Shown here: positions 52,519 through 61,992 of the stretch, in pieces
How the letters are laid out: the number at the start of each line of letters is the position of its first letter
Position numbering within the stretch: position 1 is the first letter of the stretch
Source: Lachnospira sp. UBA3790
Lineage (GTDB): Bacteria; Bacillota; Clostridia; Lachnospirales; Lachnospiraceae
Assembly (NCBI GenBank): GCA_002369135.1
Contig: DFEY01000003.1
Coordinates: 273,268 to 337,267, forward strand
Length of the DNA: 64,000 nucleotides
Direction of reading: 5' to 3'
Notes under the pieces: model-generated
What the model was told of the DNA's origin: nothing
Databases searched by the model: none
What the model saw: the letters and a program-made list of their open reading frames with translations, nothing else
Program-made: the position numbers and the translations under genes

Positions 52519-53415
52519 ATGATATCACAAATTGCAACAGCAATTGAATTTCCAAATTTACACATTAAGATAAACTCACTCCCAAAATCGTTTTCCGTTT
52601 TTGGGTTTGAGATTTCTTTTTATGGGCTAATAATCGCAATAGGAATGCTTCTTGGTATCTTCTTAGTTTTATACGAAGCAAAGAAGACTGGCCAGGATTA
52701 CAACACATATATTGATCTTGCTATCTTTGTGATAATAGTGGGAGTGGTTTGCGCTAGACTATACTACGTCATTTTTAGATGGGAGTACTATAGCGCTAAC
52801 TTTGGCGAGATTATAAATATACGAGGTGGAGGCCTTGCCATATACGGCGGAGTGATAGGAGCAGTTGTCACAGCCATAATCTTTTGCAAAGTAAAGAAAA
52901 AACACTTCGGACAGGTGGCAGACACAGCCATCCTAGGATTACTAGTTGGACAAATCATTGGTCGCTGGGGAAACTTCTTTAACAGAGAAGCTTACGGAGG
53001 AGTGACAGGAAATGGCAATCCATTCGCCATGAGATTATTCTTCGGCAAAGAATTCGCAATAGGACAGGTTCCATCATCCGTCCTTAAAGGAATGGCAAAG
53101 ATTACACCAAAGTCTGTTATCGATTTAAAGTATGTTCAAGTTCATCCAACATTCCTATATGAATCTACATGGAACTTATTGGTATTAATCTTGATACTAA
53201 TCTTTAGAAAAAAGAAAGCATTCCAAGGTGAAGTATTTATATGGTACTTAGGTGGATATGGATTAGGCAGGTTCTTTATCGAGGGCTTAAGATCAGACCA
53301 ACTATTACTTCCATGGGGCTGGCCAGTATCACAGGTGCTATCAGCTTTACTAGTGGTAGGAGCAATAGTGGCAGAGATAATAATTAGAAGAAGAATAAAA
53401 GGTAGAAAAGCTTAA
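52519..53415 (+). CDS. lgt: Prolipoprotein diacylglyceryl transferase
   Basis: Lgt attaches diacylglycerol to the lipobox Cys of prolipoproteins. 298 residues with about seven membrane segments; FEISFYGLIIAIGMLLG at the start, RGGGLAIYGGVIGA, the signature GRWGNFFNREAYGG and HPTFLYES. It closes the long fhs-lgt gene string; the terminator at 53505-53535 is the first clear stop downstream. Confidence 0.96.
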   Translation: MISQIATAIEFPNLHIKINSLPKSFSVFGFEISFYGLIIAIGMLLGIFLVLYEAKKTGQDYNTYIDLAIFVIIVGVVCARLYYVIFRWEYYSANFGEIINIRGGGLAIYGGVIGAVVTAIIFCKVKKKHFGQVADTAILGLLVGQIIGRWGNFFNREAYGGVTGNGNPFAMRLFFGKEFAIGQVPSSVLKGMAKITPKSVIDLKYVQVHPTFLYESTWNLLVLILILIFRKKKAFQGEVFIWYLGGYGLGRFFIEGLRSDQLLLPWGWPVSQVLSALLVVGAIVAEIIIRRRIKGRKA

Positions 53416-53427
53416 AAAAACCCAAAG

Positions 53428-53463
53428 TGGTAAATTGGGGTAAATTTTCAGGATAAGTGGAAA
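53428..53463 (+). promoter_or_regulatory. Distal MraZ-box-like cluster
   Basis: TGGTAA (53428), GGGTAA (53438) and TGGAAA (53458) fall on a 10-bp register immediately after lgt, 150-200 bp upstream of mraZ and before the terminator. The similarity to the proximal boxes suggests a second MraZ contact site, but the match is looser. Confidence 0.4.
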
Positions 53464-53504
53464 AATAAGATTTTCAATATATATAGAAGAAAAAATAAAG
53501 ATTT

Positions 53505-53535
53505 GGAGTTTCGATTCGTCGGAGCTCCTTTTTTT
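53505..53535 (+). terminator. Terminator between lgt and mraZ
   Basis: GGAGTTTCG (53505-53513) pairs with CGGAGCTCC (53520-53528) over 9 bp with two G-U, loop ATTCGT, then seven T (53529-53535). Confidence 0.85.
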
Positions 53536-53584
53536 ATGGGCAAAAGAGCCCAAAAAACTTTTTAAAAAAATATTAAAAAAGGGG

Positions 53585-53611
53585 TTTACAAAGTGGAAAA
53601 AATAGTATAAA
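53585..53611 (+). promoter_or_regulatory. Promoter of the mraZ division/cell-wall operon
   Basis: TTTACA (53585-53590) and TATAAA (53606-53611), spacer 15 bp (shorter than ideal). The start near 53618 falls inside the MraZ-box array. Confidence 0.6.
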
Positions 53612-53615
53612 CTTT

Positions 53616-53660
53616 TGGTATAGGTGGTAAAGAATGGTAACAAATGGTAGATAGTGGTAA
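53616..53660 (+). promoter_or_regulatory. MraZ operator: five TGGTA boxes in 10-bp phase
   Basis: TGGTA occurs at 53616, 53625, 53635, 53645 and 53655, that is with steps of 9, 10, 10 and 10 bp. MraZ of E. coli binds TGGGA-N5 direct repeats at its own promoter; this array has the same period and position. It covers the transcription start, so repression by MraZ is the likely outcome. Confidence 0.85.
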
Positions 53661-53692
53661 ATTATCAGATTTGTTGCCCAAGGAGAAACAGT

Positions 53693-54145
53693 ATGTTTAT
53701 TGGCGAACATAAACAGAAAATGGATACAAAAGGAAGGGTAGTAGTCCCTTCTAAGTTTCGTGATGAACTTGGTAACCAGGTAGTTGTTACTAAGGGATTG
53801 GGCGAACAATGTTTGTATGCCTTCTCAAGAGAGTCTTGGGAGAAAGTCGTTAATAAACTAGAAGAGCTACCTATGACAAATATGAAAGTTAGAAATTTCA
53901 ATCGATTTTTCCTCGCGGGCGCTAATAACCTCGAAGCTGATAAATTGGGACGTGTCCTAGTATCTTCAGCTTTGAGGGAATACGCCCTACTAGACAAAGA
54001 AGTTGTCTGGGTCGGAGTTGGAAATCGTATGGAAATTTGGGATGTTGATAAATGGAAAGAAAACAGCGATAAGTTCACTGGAGATTCTGAAGATGGTATC
54101 GACATGGAAGAACTATCCGAGTATATGGCTGAATTAGGAATATAG
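53693..54145 (+). CDS. mraZ: Transcriptional regulator MraZ
   Basis: 150 residues, a double AbrB-like fold: FIGEHKQKMDTKGRVVVPSKFRDEL in the first half and NNLEADKLGRVLVSSALREYALLDKEVVWVGVGNRMEIWD in the second. It controls its own division operon through TGG-type repeats. ATG 53693 follows AAGGAG; the frame is open from 53654, but that would run through the operator. rsmH follows after 13 bp. Confidence 0.97.
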   Translation: MFIGEHKQKMDTKGRVVVPSKFRDELGNQVVVTKGLGEQCLYAFSRESWEKVVNKLEELPMTNMKVRNFNRFFLAGANNLEADKLGRVLVSSALREYALLDKEVVWVGVGNRMEIWDVDKWKENSDKFTGDSEDGIDMEELSEYMAELGI

Positions 54146-54158
54146 GAGGATAAGTCTT

Positions 54159-55094
54159 ATGGATTTCAATCACGTATCAGTTTTATTAGATGAAACCATT
54201 GAAGGCTTAAACATAAATCCAGACGGCATATACTTTGACGGCACACTTGGCGGCGGAGGACACTCATACGAAATACTAAAGAGGCTGACAGGTAAAGGAA
54301 TACTAATTGGAGTCGATCGGGATGGGGACGCTATCGATGCAGCAAGTGAGAGACTTAAAGAGTTTGAAGGAAAGTTTCAACTAGTAAGAAGTAACTACAG
54401 CGAAATAGAAACAATCCTAAACGATTTAAAGATAAGCAAGATAGATGGAATTGTTTTAGACTTAGGAGTTTCATCATATCAAATAGATAATCTCGAGAGA
54501 GGTTTTTCGTACAAAGAAGATGCTCCGCTCGATATGAGAATGGATCAAAGACAGTTATTGAACGCAGCAGACGTTGTGAACGGATATACTGAAGAACAAC
54601 TCATAGCGATGTTAAGAGATTATGGAGAAGAAAGATATGCTAAGTCTATAGCTAAGGCGATAATCGAAGGAAGAAAAGATAAGCCTATAGCTACCACACA
54701 GGAACTAAGTGACATAGTAAAGAATGCAGTTCCTAAGAAATATCAAATAGCAAAAGGACATCCTGCAAAGAAAACATTTCAAGCAATAAGAATAGAAGTA
54801 AATAATGAATTAAATGTTTTGAAGACCACGCTAGACAAGATGATAGAGCACTTAAATCCAGGCGGAAGAATATGTGTTATAACATTCCATTCATTAGAAG
54901 ACAGGATAGTAAAGCTAAACTTTAGAAACAACGAAAACCCATGTACTTGTCCACCAGACTTTCCAGTTTGTGTTTGTGGCAAGAAGTCAAAGGGTAAAGT
55001 GATAACTAGAAAGCCAATTGTTCCAAGTGATGAGGAAGTTGAGAACAATAAAAGGTCCAAGAGTTCAAAGTTAAGAATCTTCGAAAGGGCCTAA
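54159..55094 (+). CDS. rsmH: 16S rRNA (cytosine(1402)-N(4))-methyltransferase RsmH
   Basis: 311 residues: HVSVLLDETIEGL, the SAM motif FDGTLGGGGHS, IDGIVLDLGVSSYQID, PLDMRMD, HPAKKTFQAIRIEVNNEL and the C-terminal ITFHSLEDRIVK. A Cys-rich stretch (CTCPPDFPVCVCGKK) near the end is usual in Firmicute members. RBS AGGAGG. Confidence 0.97.
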   Translation: MDFNHVSVLLDETIEGLNINPDGIYFDGTLGGGGHSYEILKRLTGKGILIGVDRDGDAIDAASERLKEFEGKFQLVRSNYSEIETILNDLKISKIDGIVLDLGVSSYQIDNLERGFSYKEDAPLDMRMDQRQLLNAADVVNGYTEEQLIAMLRDYGEERYAKSIAKAIIEGRKDKPIATTQELSDIVKNAVPKKYQIAKGHPAKKTFQAIRIEVNNELNVLKTTLDKMIEHLNPGGRICVITFHSLEDRIVKLNFRNNENPCTCPPDFPVCVCGKKSKGKVITRKPIVPSDEEVENNKRSKSSKLRIFERA

Positions 55095-55107
55095 AGGGGA
55101 GATAATC

Positions 55108-55563
55108 ATGGAGAGAAAGAATTACAGAAGAAATGATTACATTATGGGTAACACTGCTAGACAGTTAGAGCCTGCAGTACAGGATCGCCCACAAATCAGA
55201 AACAGCAGAGTTTCTGAGCGTAAGAAGATGAAGAGTGCTTACTCTATCAATGCCGGTTCAGTTTTGTTTATAACAATAATCGGTATCTTGTGTGGTGCCA
55301 CAATCATGGCTTACCTTTTCTTGCACTCATCAATCTCAGAGACTAGAAATAATATCGCGGAAATCAAGACAAACATCAATACAGTTCAATCTCAAAATGA
55401 TGCTTTGAAATACTCAATCAATACATACCAAGATTCAGAGAATGTTTACAAGGTAGCTACTAAGAAGTTGGGTATGCGCCAGGCAAAAGGTAATCAGTTA
55501 TCTATATACAAATCTAGCGACAAAGGCTATACTGTACAGTATGGAGATATACCTAATAAATAG
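55108..55563 (+). CDS. ftsL: Cell division protein FtsL-like
   Basis: 151 residues with one membrane segment (about 51-72, SVLFITIIGILCGATIMAYLF) and a following coiled coil (NNIAEIKTNINTVQSQNDALKYSI) ending in VATKKLGMRQAKGNQ, the FtsL/DivIC-type signature. The cytoplasmic N-terminus (about 1-48) is longer than usual. Position between rsmH and the PBP gene supports the assignment. FtsL links DivIB, DivIC and the division PBP. Confidence 0.88.
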   Translation: MERKNYRRNDYIMGNTARQLEPAVQDRPQIRNSRVSERKKMKSAYSINAGSVLFITIIGILCGATIMAYLFLHSSISETRNNIAEIKTNINTVQSQNDALKYSINTYQDSENVYKVATKKLGMRQAKGNQLSIYKSSDKGYTVQYGDIPNK

Positions 55564-55565
55564 TT

Positions 55566-57533
55566 ATGAGTGAACGAACAGAACCTTCAAGGGGTTATAG
55601 AAAACAAGGTTTAATTTTTAATACAAAAATGCAAAAAAAGCTAGCAGTTATCATTGCGATAGTTGTGCTAGCTTTAATTGCGTTGTGCTTTAGGATTTTA
55701 TACATTGACGTGACTAAAGGCAACGAATATTCCATAAAGGTTTTGTCTCAGCAGGGCTTTACTAGTAGAACTATTCCTTACAAACGTGGTGATATCCAAG
55801 ACAGAAACGGTAATGTGATGGCCACTAGTGTTATGGTTTACAATCTCATCCTTGACTCTAAAGTTATTATGAGTGATGAGAAATTCTTAGAGCCTACAGT
55901 TTCAGCTCTTAGCGAATATCTCGATTTCGACAAAGACGAACTTCGCTCAGAAATCAAAAAGCGCAAGGACAACAGTTATTGGGTAGTGGCTAAAAACCTA
56001 GAGTATGAAGAAATCGAAAAATTTGAAAAATATATCAAAGGTGATTATATAAAAGACGACGACGATGAAGAGGCAGTCAAAAACACAAGAGGTGTTTGGT
56101 TTGAAAAGAAGTATAAGAGAATGTATCCAAACAATACACTTGCTTGTAGCACTATAGGATTTGCAAACTCAAACAACGTAGCTGATATTGGAATGGAGAG
56201 CAGTTTCTCCAAATACTTGCAGGGTATCGACGGAAGAGAGTACGGTTACATGGATTCTGATAATAACATGGAAGGTGTCATCAGAGATCCTGAAGATGGA
56301 AACACTGTAGTTTCAACGATTGATACAAACATTCAAAGAATTGTCCAAAAGTCAGTTCGTAAGTATATGAAAAAATATCATCCAAAGAGAATTGCTGTAG
56401 TGATAGCAGACCCTAACAATGGTGATATTTTAGCAATGTCGGACGACAAAGTATTCGACTTAAATGATCCATACAATCTAGAGGAGTATTACTCCCAGGC
56501 AAAGATAGATTCTATGTCTCAAAAAGATCAGTCTGAAAAGATGAATGAGATTTGGAAAAACTATTGTGTGTCTGACTCGTTTGAGCCAGGTTCTACATTT
56601 AAACCTTTTACTATAGCCGCAGCTTTGGAAGAGGGCAAAGTGACTAAACGCAACACCTTTGGCTGTGATGGCCATCAGCATGTGGGTGATTTCGACATCA
56701 AGTGTCATTTGGTGAGCGGTCATGGAACTCTAAGCTTGAAAGATGCTTTGGCACAATCGTGTAACGATGCTTTGATGCAGATTGGTTTTAAACTAGGACC
56801 AAAGAAGATGGCAGAGTATCAAGCTAGATTTGGCTTCGGCACAAAGACGGGTATTGAACTCCCAAACGAGACTAGAGGCTTAGTCTACGACAAAGACATG
56901 AGTTTGACTACACTTGCTACTAACTCATTTGGACAGAACTTGACTGTTAATATGATTCAAATGACTCAAGCATTTTCTTCTGTTATCAATGGTGGAAATT
57001 ATTATGAGCCACATATTGCAAAACAGATTATCAATAAAGATGGAGACTTAGTTAAGAGTTATGCAAAGACTTTAGTTAAACAGACATGTACTAGAAAAAC
57101 TACAATATTTATGAGACAGGCTCTTAGAGAAGTAGTATTAACAGGTACAGGAACCACAGCAGCCATAGATGGATATACTGTGGCAGGTAAGACAGGTACA
57201 GCCGAGAAAGTTAACACATCGGGTAGTGGAACAGGTCGTTTGGCTGGTCAATATATTTTGTCATTCCTAGGAATGGTTCCTTGTGAAAATCCAAAGGTAG
57301 TGTGCTATACTCTTATGGATAGTCCAAGAGATAACACACAAGCCACAGCTTATAACACTGAGCTTTGGACTCACATTATGAAACAAGTATTACCTTATAT
57401 GGGCATTGAAAAAACAGAAAAAATAGAGGAAAAAGCAAAGAAGAAATCGCTCGCCAAAGAATTCTATTCAAACGGAATTATTCAGGGCGACGATGGCTCA
57501 CTAGTTATTAAAGACAAAACATTGGGTGAGTAA
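55566..57533 (+). CDS. ftsI: Division-specific penicillin-binding protein (FtsI/SpoVD class B)
   Basis: 655 residues: short cytoplasmic start, membrane anchor (about 26-49), pedestal domain (YKRGDIQDRNGNVMATS), then the transpeptidase with STFK at Ser343-Lys346, SCN at 398-400 and KTGT at 542-545. It cross-links septal peptidoglycan. No C-terminal PASTA repeats are present, unlike B. subtilis PBP2B or SpoVD. It starts 2 bp after ftsL. Confidence 0.95.
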   Translation: MSERTEPSRGYRKQGLIFNTKMQKKLAVIIAIVVLALIALCFRILYIDVTKGNEYSIKVLSQQGFTSRTIPYKRGDIQDRNGNVMATSVMVYNLILDSKVIMSDEKFLEPTVSALSEYLDFDKDELRSEIKKRKDNSYWVVAKNLEYEEIEKFEKYIKGDYIKDDDDEEAVKNTRGVWFEKKYKRMYPNNTLACSTIGFANSNNVADIGMESSFSKYLQGIDGREYGYMDSDNNMEGVIRDPEDGNTVVSTIDTNIQRIVQKSVRKYMKKYHPKRIAVVIADPNNGDILAMSDDKVFDLNDPYNLEEYYSQAKIDSMSQKDQSEKMNEIWKNYCVSDSFEPGSTFKPFTIAAALEEGKVTKRNTFGCDGHQHVGDFDIKCHLVSGHGTLSLKDALAQSCNDALMQIGFKLGPKKMAEYQARFGFGTKTGIELPNETRGLVYDKDMSLTTLATNSFGQNLTVNMIQMTQAFSSVINGGNYYEPHIAKQIINKDGDLVKSYAKTLVKQTCTRKTTIFMRQALREVVLTGTGTTAAIDGYTVAGKTGTAEKVNTSGSGTGRLAGQYILSFLGMVPCENPKVVCYTLMDSPRDNTQATAYNTELWTHIMKQVLPYMGIEKTEKIEEKAKKKSLAKEFYSNGIIQGDDGSLVIKDKTLGE

Positions 57534-57560
57534 TCTTTGTGATTGAATTAGGAGAGAAAT

Positions 57561-58577
57561 ATGAATGTAGTACAGTTTATAAAAGATAATGCGATATTGG
57601 TGACAACGCTTTCTATAATGTTGTCCTTTGCTATTGTAATGGTATTAAATCCTATTGTAATTCCATTACTTAGAAGACTTAAGTTTGGTCAGACGATAAG
57701 AGAAGAAGGACCAAAATCACACCAGAAGAAATCAGGCACACCTACTATGGGTGGAGTTATTTTCTTGTTTGCGATTACTGTAGTTTCGCTTATCTTAATA
57801 TTTGCGTTCAAGTGCTACGACATAGTTCCAGTTTTACTATTAACACTTGGCTTTGGTTTGATTGGACTAATAGACGATTTGATTATCGTTGTTAAAAAGA
57901 GGAACGAAGGATTATCAGAAATTCAAAAGTTTGCTGCACAGATAGTTGTGACGGCAGCATTTTGTGTTTATCTAATAAAGACAGTTGGAACATCAATCAC
58001 TATTCCATTTGCATTTGGAATAGAGTGGCATATGCCGATTTGGTTGTTTGTTATTTTTGTATTTATAGTAGTAGTTGGAACAGTAAATGGCGCCAATTTT
58101 ACAGACGGACTAGATGGACTAGCTACTAGCGTGACAGTAGTGATTGCAGCATTCTTTATGATGGCTGCTAGAAAACTTGGTTACACAGGAAATGGATATA
58201 TGGCATTTTCTGGATCAGTACTTGGTTCACTTTTAGGATTCTTAACAGTGAACTGTTATCCAGCCAGCATCTTTATGGGAGACACTGGTTCTCTGGCACT
58301 AGGTGGTTTTGTGGCGGGAATGGCATGCGTAATGAGAATGCCATTAATCATTATCTTAGTTGCGTTCATATATTTAATAGAAGTAATTTCCGTTATGCTC
58401 CAGGTAGCATACTTTAAATACACAAAGAAAAAATATGGTGAAGGAAAACGAATCTTTAGAATGGCACCGCTTCATCACCATTATCAAGAAGGCGGGCAGA
58501 GTGAAACTCAAGTTGTAAACAGATTTACAATCATCACATTCATTCTTTGTCTAGTTGCTTTCTTGGCAATAAAATAA
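57561..58577 (+). CDS. mraY: Phospho-N-acetylmuramoyl-pentapeptide transferase MraY
   Basis: MraY makes lipid I from UDP-MurNAc-pentapeptide and undecaprenyl phosphate. 338 residues, ten membrane segments. Motifs: GPKSHQKKSGTPTMGGVIF, GLIGLIDDLIIV (Asp pair), NGANFTDGLDGLATS, FMGDTGSLALGG and APLHHHYQEGG. RBS TAGGAGAG. murE and murF, which often precede mraY, are not in the cluster. Confidence 0.97.
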   Translation: MNVVQFIKDNAILVTTLSIMLSFAIVMVLNPIVIPLLRRLKFGQTIREEGPKSHQKKSGTPTMGGVIFLFAITVVSLILIFAFKCYDIVPVLLLTLGFGLIGLIDDLIIVVKKRNEGLSEIQKFAAQIVVTAAFCVYLIKTVGTSITIPFAFGIEWHMPIWLFVIFVFIVVVGTVNGANFTDGLDGLATSVTVVIAAFFMMAARKLGYTGNGYMAFSGSVLGSLLGFLTVNCYPASIFMGDTGSLALGGFVAGMACVMRMPLIIILVAFIYLIEVISVMLQVAYFKYTKKKYGEGKRIFRMAPLHHHYQEGGQSETQVVNRFTIITFILCLVAFLAIK

Positions 58578-58594
58578 GGTAGAAGGTAGTAATT

Positions 58595-59971
58595 ATGGAA
58601 CTAAAGCATGGAAAGTTTTTGGTTGCAGGTACTGGCAAGAGTGGTATAGCATCAGCGAACTTACTTGTAAAAATTGGATCAGAAGTGATTCTTTATAACA
58701 GTGATGAAAACACAGACTTTGACGAAGTCTCTAAGCAGTTGGAGAACACGGACAATGTCACATTTTTATGTGGTGATATAGTTAAAGATTACTTCGACCA
58801 AAACCACATTGATGTTTTGGTTGCAAGCCCTGGTGTTCCGCTAGAGGCTGACTTTATGGTAAAGGCTGATGAAGCCGGCATCCCAATTTGGAGTGAAGTG
58901 GAACTTGCTTACGTAGCGGGCCACGGCAAAGTAATCGGCATTACAGGAACAAATGGAAAAACTACCACCACATCTTTAGTAGGCGAGATTATGAAATCTT
59001 ACTTTGACGATGTTAAGGTGGTTGGAAATATTGGAATACCTTACACTACTACAGCATATGACTCGACAGATGAAACAGTGACAGTAGCAGAGATAAGTAG
59101 TTTCCAACTAGAGACAGTTCATTCGTTTGATCCGGATGTAAGTGCGATTTTGAATATTACGCCAGATCATTTGAATCGCCATGGCACAATGGAGGTCTAT
59201 ACTGACTGTAAATTGAGAATTGCTAAAAACCAGGATGTGGATGAGCCAGTCATTTTAAATTACGAAGATGAAATCCTTAGAAACAGAGCAAAGGATTTAA
59301 CAAATAAAATTGTTTGGTTTAGCTCAAAGCAGAAAGTTCCTTGTGGAGTTTATTTAGATGGAGAGGATATTGTTTACTTTGACCCGGACGAGAATGATTC
59401 GCCTATCAAAGTGTGCAACAAAAACGAGACTACACTGGTGGGTGTTCACAATCTAGAAAATATAATGGCAGCTGTTGCCATTGCTATAAATATGGAAGTG
59501 CCAGTGGAGAAGATCAAAGAGTCTGTTAAAAACTTCAAGGCAGTTCCACACAGAATCGAATACGTTAACACAGTTAATGATGTTATTTATTATAACGACT
59601 CAAAAGGTACAAACACAGATGCGTCTATCAAAGCTATCGAGGCTATGTCTAGACCTACAGTCCTAGTGGCTGGTGGATATGACAAGAAGGTTTCCTTTGA
59701 CGAGTGGGCAGATGCATTTGGCGACAAAGTAAAATGCTTAGTCCTTTTGGGACAGACTTCAGATCAAATAGAAGAGACTGTACGAGCAAAAGGTTTTGAT
59801 AATGTAATTAAAGTTACTTCTATAGAAGAAGCGGTAGAGAAGTGTTACGAAAACGCAGAGCCTGGTGATGCAGTTTTGCTATCACCTGCGTGTGCTAGTT
59901 GGGGCATGTTTGATAATTACGAACAGCGCGGAGACATGTTTAAGGAGTGCGTTAACAATTTAGAAAAATAA
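58595..59971 (+). CDS. murD: UDP-N-acetylmuramoylalanine-D-glutamate ligase
   Basis: 458 residues. MurD adds D-Glu to UDP-MurNAc-L-Ala. Motifs: VAGTGKSGIASANLL at the UDP-binding end, the ATP loop GITGTNGKTTTTSLVGEI (about 112-129), EISSFQLE, ITPDHLNRHGTMEVY, HNLENIMAAVAI, YYNDSKGTNTDASIKAI and the C-terminal SPACASWGMFDNYEQRGDMF. The spacing to mraY and ftsW is short (17 and 14 bp). Confidence 0.97.
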   Translation: MELKHGKFLVAGTGKSGIASANLLVKIGSEVILYNSDENTDFDEVSKQLENTDNVTFLCGDIVKDYFDQNHIDVLVASPGVPLEADFMVKADEAGIPIWSEVELAYVAGHGKVIGITGTNGKTTTTSLVGEIMKSYFDDVKVVGNIGIPYTTTAYDSTDETVTVAEISSFQLETVHSFDPDVSAILNITPDHLNRHGTMEVYTDCKLRIAKNQDVDEPVILNYEDEILRNRAKDLTNKIVWFSSKQKVPCGVYLDGEDIVYFDPDENDSPIKVCNKNETTLVGVHNLENIMAAVAIAINMEVPVEKIKESVKNFKAVPHRIEYVNTVNDVIYYNDSKGTNTDASIKAIEAMSRPTVLVAGGYDKKVSFDEWADAFGDKVKCLVLLGQTSDQIEETVRAKGFDNVIKVTSIEEAVEKCYENAEPGDAVLLSPACASWGMFDNYEQRGDMFKECVNNLEK

Positions 59972-59985
59972 ATGGAAGGCTAAAA

Positions 59986-61161
59986 ATGGCAAAGGAGCAA
60001 GGACAAGTAAAAAAACAGAAGAGTAAAAGTCGTAGTTCATATTTTGACTACAACTTACTTGCCGTATGCATTATTACTATATTGATAGGATATGTATTGC
60101 TTTACAGTGCAAGTTCATACTCAGCCACATCAGCGCATGATGATTCGTTGTTCTTCTTGAAGAGACAAATGTTTGCGACAGCGATCGGTATCGTGGGCTT
60201 TGTTGTCGTGATGAAACTCGGCTACAAGTTCTTCGAAAAATACGCTGATATCATTTACTGGATTTCACTTGCATCTATTGTTTTAGTTAGAACTCCATTA
60301 GGTCTAGAACTTAACGGTGCTAGAAGATGGGTGGATTTAGGTTTCATCCAGTTCCAGCCAGCAGAGATTGTGAAGATTTCTGTTATCATTGTTACGGCTT
60401 CTATGATTTCAAAATGTAAAGAAAAATCTTTAGAGAATCCAATAGTGGCAGTAAAGATTTTTGCAAGGACAGCGGTAGCTTCAGCCTTGTTGTATATACT
60501 AACTTCAAACTTAAGTTCAGCTATTATCGTTGGACTTATAGGATTATTGATGATTGTTATTGCAGGTCCAGGCAGAAAGTTCTACAAATACTTATTAGGC
60601 TTAGTGGGAGCAGGAGGTGTCGTTCTCACTTTAATAATGTTAATCAAAGGTTCTGGATTTAGAATTGCCAGAATTATGACATGGTTAAACCCTGAGCAAT
60701 ATTCAGACGAGGGTGGATACCAAATCATGCAGGGATTGTATGCAATTGGTTCAGGGGGTTTCTTCGGCAAAGGTCTCGGCAACAGCGCACAAAAACTAGG
60801 AACACTGCCAGAGTCAACAAACGATATGATCTTCTCAATCATCTGCGAAGAGTTAGGATTATTTGGCGCGGTATGCGTTATTGCGCTATTTATATTTATG
60901 ATATTCAGAATGAAAACGATAGCAATGAATGTACCAAAGTCAGATTTGTTTGGTTCAATGCTAGTAGTGGGAGTAATGCTTCACGTGGCAATTCAAGCAC
61001 TTTTGAACATTGCGGTTGTTACCAACTCAATGCCAAACACAGGTGTATCATTACCGTTCATTAGCTATGGTGGAACGTCCCTGGCATTTTTGATTACTGA
61101 GATGGGACTAGTGTTCTCGGTGTCTAAAAGCAATGCTATACGGCAAAGTCAACATAAGTAG
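59986..61161 (+). CDS. ftsW: SEDS-family peptidoglycan glycosyltransferase FtsW
   Basis: 391 residues, ten membrane segments. Motifs: LLYSASSYSA near the first segment, NGARRWVDLGFIQFQPAEIVKISVI, the extracellular catalytic-loop region with MTWLNPEQYSDEGGYQIMQGLYAIGSGGFFGKGLGNS, and PNTGVSLPFISYGGTS. It polymerises lipid II together with the FtsI PBP encoded upstream. FtsW rather than RodA or SpoVE by cluster position. Confidence 0.94.
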   Translation: MAKEQGQVKKQKSKSRSSYFDYNLLAVCIITILIGYVLLYSASSYSATSAHDDSLFFLKRQMFATAIGIVGFVVVMKLGYKFFEKYADIIYWISLASIVLVRTPLGLELNGARRWVDLGFIQFQPAEIVKISVIIVTASMISKCKEKSLENPIVAVKIFARTAVASALLYILTSNLSSAIIVGLIGLLMIVIAGPGRKFYKYLLGLVGAGGVVLTLIMLIKGSGFRIARIMTWLNPEQYSDEGGYQIMQGLYAIGSGGFFGKGLGNSAQKLGTLPESTNDMIFSIICEELGLFGAVCVIALFIFMIFRMKTIAMNVPKSDLFGSMLVVGVMLHVAIQALLNIAVVTNSMPNTGVSLPFISYGGTSLAFLITEMGLVFSVSKSNAIRQSQHK

Positions 61162-61170
61162 GTATAAATT

Positions 61171-61902
61171 ATGGCACAACAAAAAAGATTAAGAACATGG
61201 GTGAAAGTAGTACTAGTAGCAATTCCTGTCATCGCAGGGATTGTTTGTCTTATTGTGTTTGGTTTTAAATTAAACGAAATTCATTACACTTCTGATCTAA
61301 ATCAATTTACCGAGGAAGAAGTTAAAGCATATTTAGATGCTAATGATATTAATAATTCATTCACTCTATGGTTCAGAGACTTAATCGGCAAAGAAAAAGA
61401 AATAGATTTATTTGAAGATTACGATGTTAGTTTTGAATCAATAACAAAGTTGAAAATAGAAGCTCATGAAAAACAGTTTAAGGGTTATATAAAAAATGAT
61501 AAGCAGTTTTATTGCTTTGACGAGGACGGCAAACTCTTAAAAATCGCCAATGAAAAAGTAAAAGATAAACCAAAAGTAGTAGGACTAAATATTACCAATG
61601 CAAATCTTTACAAGAAGATTAAAGTGACAAAACCAAAGCAGTTCAATGCAGTTTTGCAGGTGGCTAATAGTGTGGACGATTATGACTTTGTCGTAAAGAA
61701 AATAATCGTGAATAAAGATTGCGAAGTCACAATCGTAATAAAGAATGTCCAAGTTATGCTTGGAACAACAACTAACTTAAAGAAGAAGTTGTCCGACTTA
61801 AATGATATGAGTAAGAATCTCAAAAAGCTTAAAGGTACTTTGGATATGAGATTTGTCAATAACGAGGGTAAATATATATTGAAAAAGACTAAAAAGCACT
61901 AA
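61171..61902 (+). CDS. ftsQ: FtsQ/DivIB-type division protein
   Basis: 243 residues: basic cytoplasmic start, one membrane segment (about 12-32), then a POTRA-like domain (LNEIHYTSDLNQFTEEEVKAYLD...ITKLKIEAHEKQFKGYIKNDKQFYCFDEDGKLL) with the usual order of strands. Sequence similarity is weak, so position between ftsW and ftsZ matters for this call. DivIB stabilises FtsL/DivIC. Confidence 0.75.
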   Translation: MAQQKRLRTWVKVVLVAIPVIAGIVCLIVFGFKLNEIHYTSDLNQFTEEEVKAYLDANDINNSFTLWFRDLIGKEKEIDLFEDYDVSFESITKLKIEAHEKQFKGYIKNDKQFYCFDEDGKLLKIANEKVKDKPKVVGLNITNANLYKKIKVTKPKQFNAVLQVANSVDDYDFVVKKIIVNKDCEVTIVIKNVQVMLGTTTNLKKKLSDLNDMSKNLKKLKGTLDMRFVNNEGKYILKKTKKH

Positions 61903-61908
61903 ATATAC

Positions 61909-61950
61909 ACAAAATATAGTAAAAAATGTCAAAAAAAAACTATATTTTGT
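61909..61950. repeat. Perfect 12-bp inverted repeat upstream of the ftsZ promoter
   Basis: ACAAAATATAGT (61909-61920) and ACTATATTTTGT (61939-61950) are exact complements around an 18-nt A-rich spacer. It lies 7-52 bp after the ftsQ stop and ends 10 bp before the ftsZ -35 box. No T-run follows, and the stem is nearly all A-T, so a protein-binding site is as likely as a terminator. Confidence 0.65.
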
Positions 61951-61960
61951 AAATTTCTTG

Positions 61961-61989
61961 TTGATATTTTATCAATTGAATTGTAGAAT
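61961..61989 (+). promoter_or_regulatory. Promoter of ftsZ
   Basis: TTGATA (61961-61966) and TAGAAT (61984-61989) with a 17-bp spacer; start near 61996. Confidence 0.7.
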
Positions 61990-61992
61990 ATA

